DNA of 5,801 nucleotides from Acidaminococcales bacterium (GTDB lineage: Bacteria > Bacillota > Negativicutes > Acidaminococcales > JAISLQ01), in contig JAISPA010000274.1 in the NCBI GenBank assembly GCA_031275255.1, forward strand, positions 1-5,801, given 5' to 3'. Under the pieces are notes generated by a model. The model was given only the letters and a program-made list of their open reading frames with translations, had not been told where the DNA came from and did no database searches. This document shows positions 4,799 to 5,801 of this stretch, piece by piece; within the stretch, counting starts at the first letter, position 1; each line of letters begins with the position of its first letter. The translations under genes were made by a program, and so were the position numbers.

Positions 4799-5801
4799 TC
4801 AGAGGACCGAATCCGGCGCGCAGGTTTTCAGGGCGTCTTCCAGCACGCCGAAAGCAAAAGCCAGTTCTTTTTCCGTTACAACAAGCGGCGGATGCCAGGT
4901 TACGCAGTTGCCGGCGGACAGTTTGAAAGACAGGCCGCGCTCCAGACAGCGGTAAAGGACTTTTTCCGCCAGACCGGCAGCTTTTTCTTTGCTTTTTCTG
5001 TCTTTGACCAATTCGAAGGATATAAGCAATCCGGCTATGCGCACGTCGCCGACGCAGGCGTATTTTCCCGCCAACTCAGCCGCCTTGGCCTGCGCAAAGG
5101 CGGAAAGGACGGCGCACTTGGCCAGCAGTTTTTCCTCATCAATGTATTCCATGGCGGCAAGGGCGGCTGCGCAGCCCAAGGCCGGTTTTTCGTGTGTATA
5201 GTGCCCGAGGGAAATCTCTTTTGCCTGATCGCAATGTTTTTTGGCCAGTACCGCCGCCTGCGGAATAACGCCGCCGCCAAGCCCTTTACCCAATACGATG
5301 ATATCGGGTTCCACGGCGAATTTTTGATAAACGTAAAAATAACCGCTGCGCCCCAAGGCGGTGGGTATTTCGTCAAAAACGAGGAGTATGCCGTGTTTGT
5401 CACACAAAGCGCGCAGCCCGGCAAAGTAGCTCCGCGGCGGTACGTGTGTGTCGGCGGCCCGAATCGGCTCCAAAAGCAAGGCGCCGATCCCGCCTTCGTT
5501 TTCTATGATGTATTCTATATGGGCCAGGCAAAAGGCGGCTACCTTTTCCGGGTCTTCGCTGTTTATAAGGTTCCGGTAAGCGTTATAGGGCAGGGCGCGC
5601 ATGCTGCCGCTCAACATCGGCCCCATGTCCTTTTTGAAAGCGTATTCGCCGCCTACGCTTATGCTGTCAAGACCGGCGCCGTGAAAAGACTCCCACAGGG
5701 AAATGACTTTATGCCGGCCCGTAACCTTGCGCGCTATTTTCAGGGCAATCCCGACCGCCGCCGTTCCCGACGGCGTGAAAAGAACGCGAAAGTCCTTGCC
5801 G
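4799..5801 (-). CDS. PLP-dependent class-III aminotransferase-fold enzyme (5' partial), possibly PbfA-like lyase
   Basis: The open frame runs off the right edge: 333 residues are visible, and about 100 are probably missing at the N-terminus, since the family is usually 400-450 residues. An internal ATG at 5626 is not the start, because conserved sequence continues upstream of it. Counting from the first full visible codon: the cofactor phosphate-binding FTPSGTAAV (8-16), SLWESFHGAGLDS with the aromatic that stacks on PLP (about 39-51), LLLEPIR, FDEIPTALGRSG with the pyridine-binding Asp143, PDIIVLGKGLGGG with Schiff-base Lys172 (codon 5287-5285), and GHYTHEKPALGCAAA (199-213). All key residues are present. 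Most class-III enzymes read DEV.TG at the Asp and TFGGNP near the end. DEIPT with HYTHEK recalls the subgroup containing PbfA, the 1-hydroxy-2-aminoethylphosphonate ammonia-lyase. That specific function is tentative. The fold is certain. Confidence 0.9.
   Translation of the reverse strand, partial: GKDFRVLFTPSGTAAVGIALKIARKVTGRHKVISLWESFHGAGLDSISVGGEYAFKKDMGPMLSGSMRALPYNAYRNLINSEDPEKVAAFCLAHIEYIIENEGGIGALLLEPIRAADTHVPPRSYFAGLRALCDKHGILLVFDEIPTALGRSGYFYVYQKFAVEPDIIVLGKGLGGGVIPQAAVLAKKHCDQAKEISLGHYTHEKPALGCAAALAAMEYIDEEKLLAKCAVLSAFAQAKAAELAGKYACVGDVRIAGLLISFELVKDRKSKEKAAGLAEKVLYRCLERGLSFKLSAGNCVTWHPPLVVTEKELAFAFGVLEDALKTCAPDSVL

Noticed and set aside
3550..4926. Plus-strand ORFs of 231 and 184 codons opposite the exporter and enzyme
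   Set aside because: Pro/Ala/Arg/Thr-rich shadow translations of GC-rich coding DNA. The minus strand encodes clear MATE and class-III proteins.

Overview
The window looks like chromosome from a Gram-negative-envelope Firmicute (Negativicutes, for example the Sporomusa group). This is an inference from mixed traits. A TonB-dependent outer-membrane receptor requires an outer membrane. The regulation is Firmicutes-like: a strong TTGACA/TAATCT promoter, cobalamin riboswitches ending in intrinsic terminators, and purine-rich ribosome binding sites. Codon use is GC-rich in the genes, while the intergenic DNA is AT-richer. I cannot name the species.

Layout. Positions 1-223 hold no convincing gene. 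A near-consensus promoter (230-258), whose -35 box lies inside two overlapping palindromes, drives a long leader containing cobalamin riboswitch 1 (308-554) and an intrinsic terminator (626-657). No protein gene follows that terminator. Instead there is about 560 bp of hairpin-rich, apparently non-coding DNA (658-1218). It carries a 33-nt inverted repeat (771-986), a terminator pointing left (821-853) and a pair of interleaved inverted repeats (1090-1188). A second, more compact cobalamin riboswitch (1219-1360), with its own terminator (1422-1458), directly precedes the one plus-strand gene, a BtuB-like TonB-dependent receptor (1525-3354).

A perfect 14-bp hairpin (3372-3402) separates this unit from a convergent minus-strand operon. 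Read in its own direction, that operon has a PLP-dependent class-III aminotransferase-fold enzyme (4799-5801, 5' end outside the window) followed two bases later by a MATE-family multidrug/metabolite exporter (3426-4796).

How they work together. The receptor probably imports cobalamin or other corrinoids across the outer membrane and is shut off when corrinoid is plentiful, by riboswitch 2 and possibly also by riboswitch 1 acting upstream on the same transcript. The class-III enzyme and the MATE exporter are probably co-translated. Their substrate is unknown. The enzyme carries motifs (DEIPT, GHYTHEK) that I associate with the lyase-type subgroup of class III, such as the phosphonate enzyme PbfA. 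The most unusual part of the window is the 5' region: two dissimilar cobalamin riboswitches in series, the first apparently controlling no protein gene.
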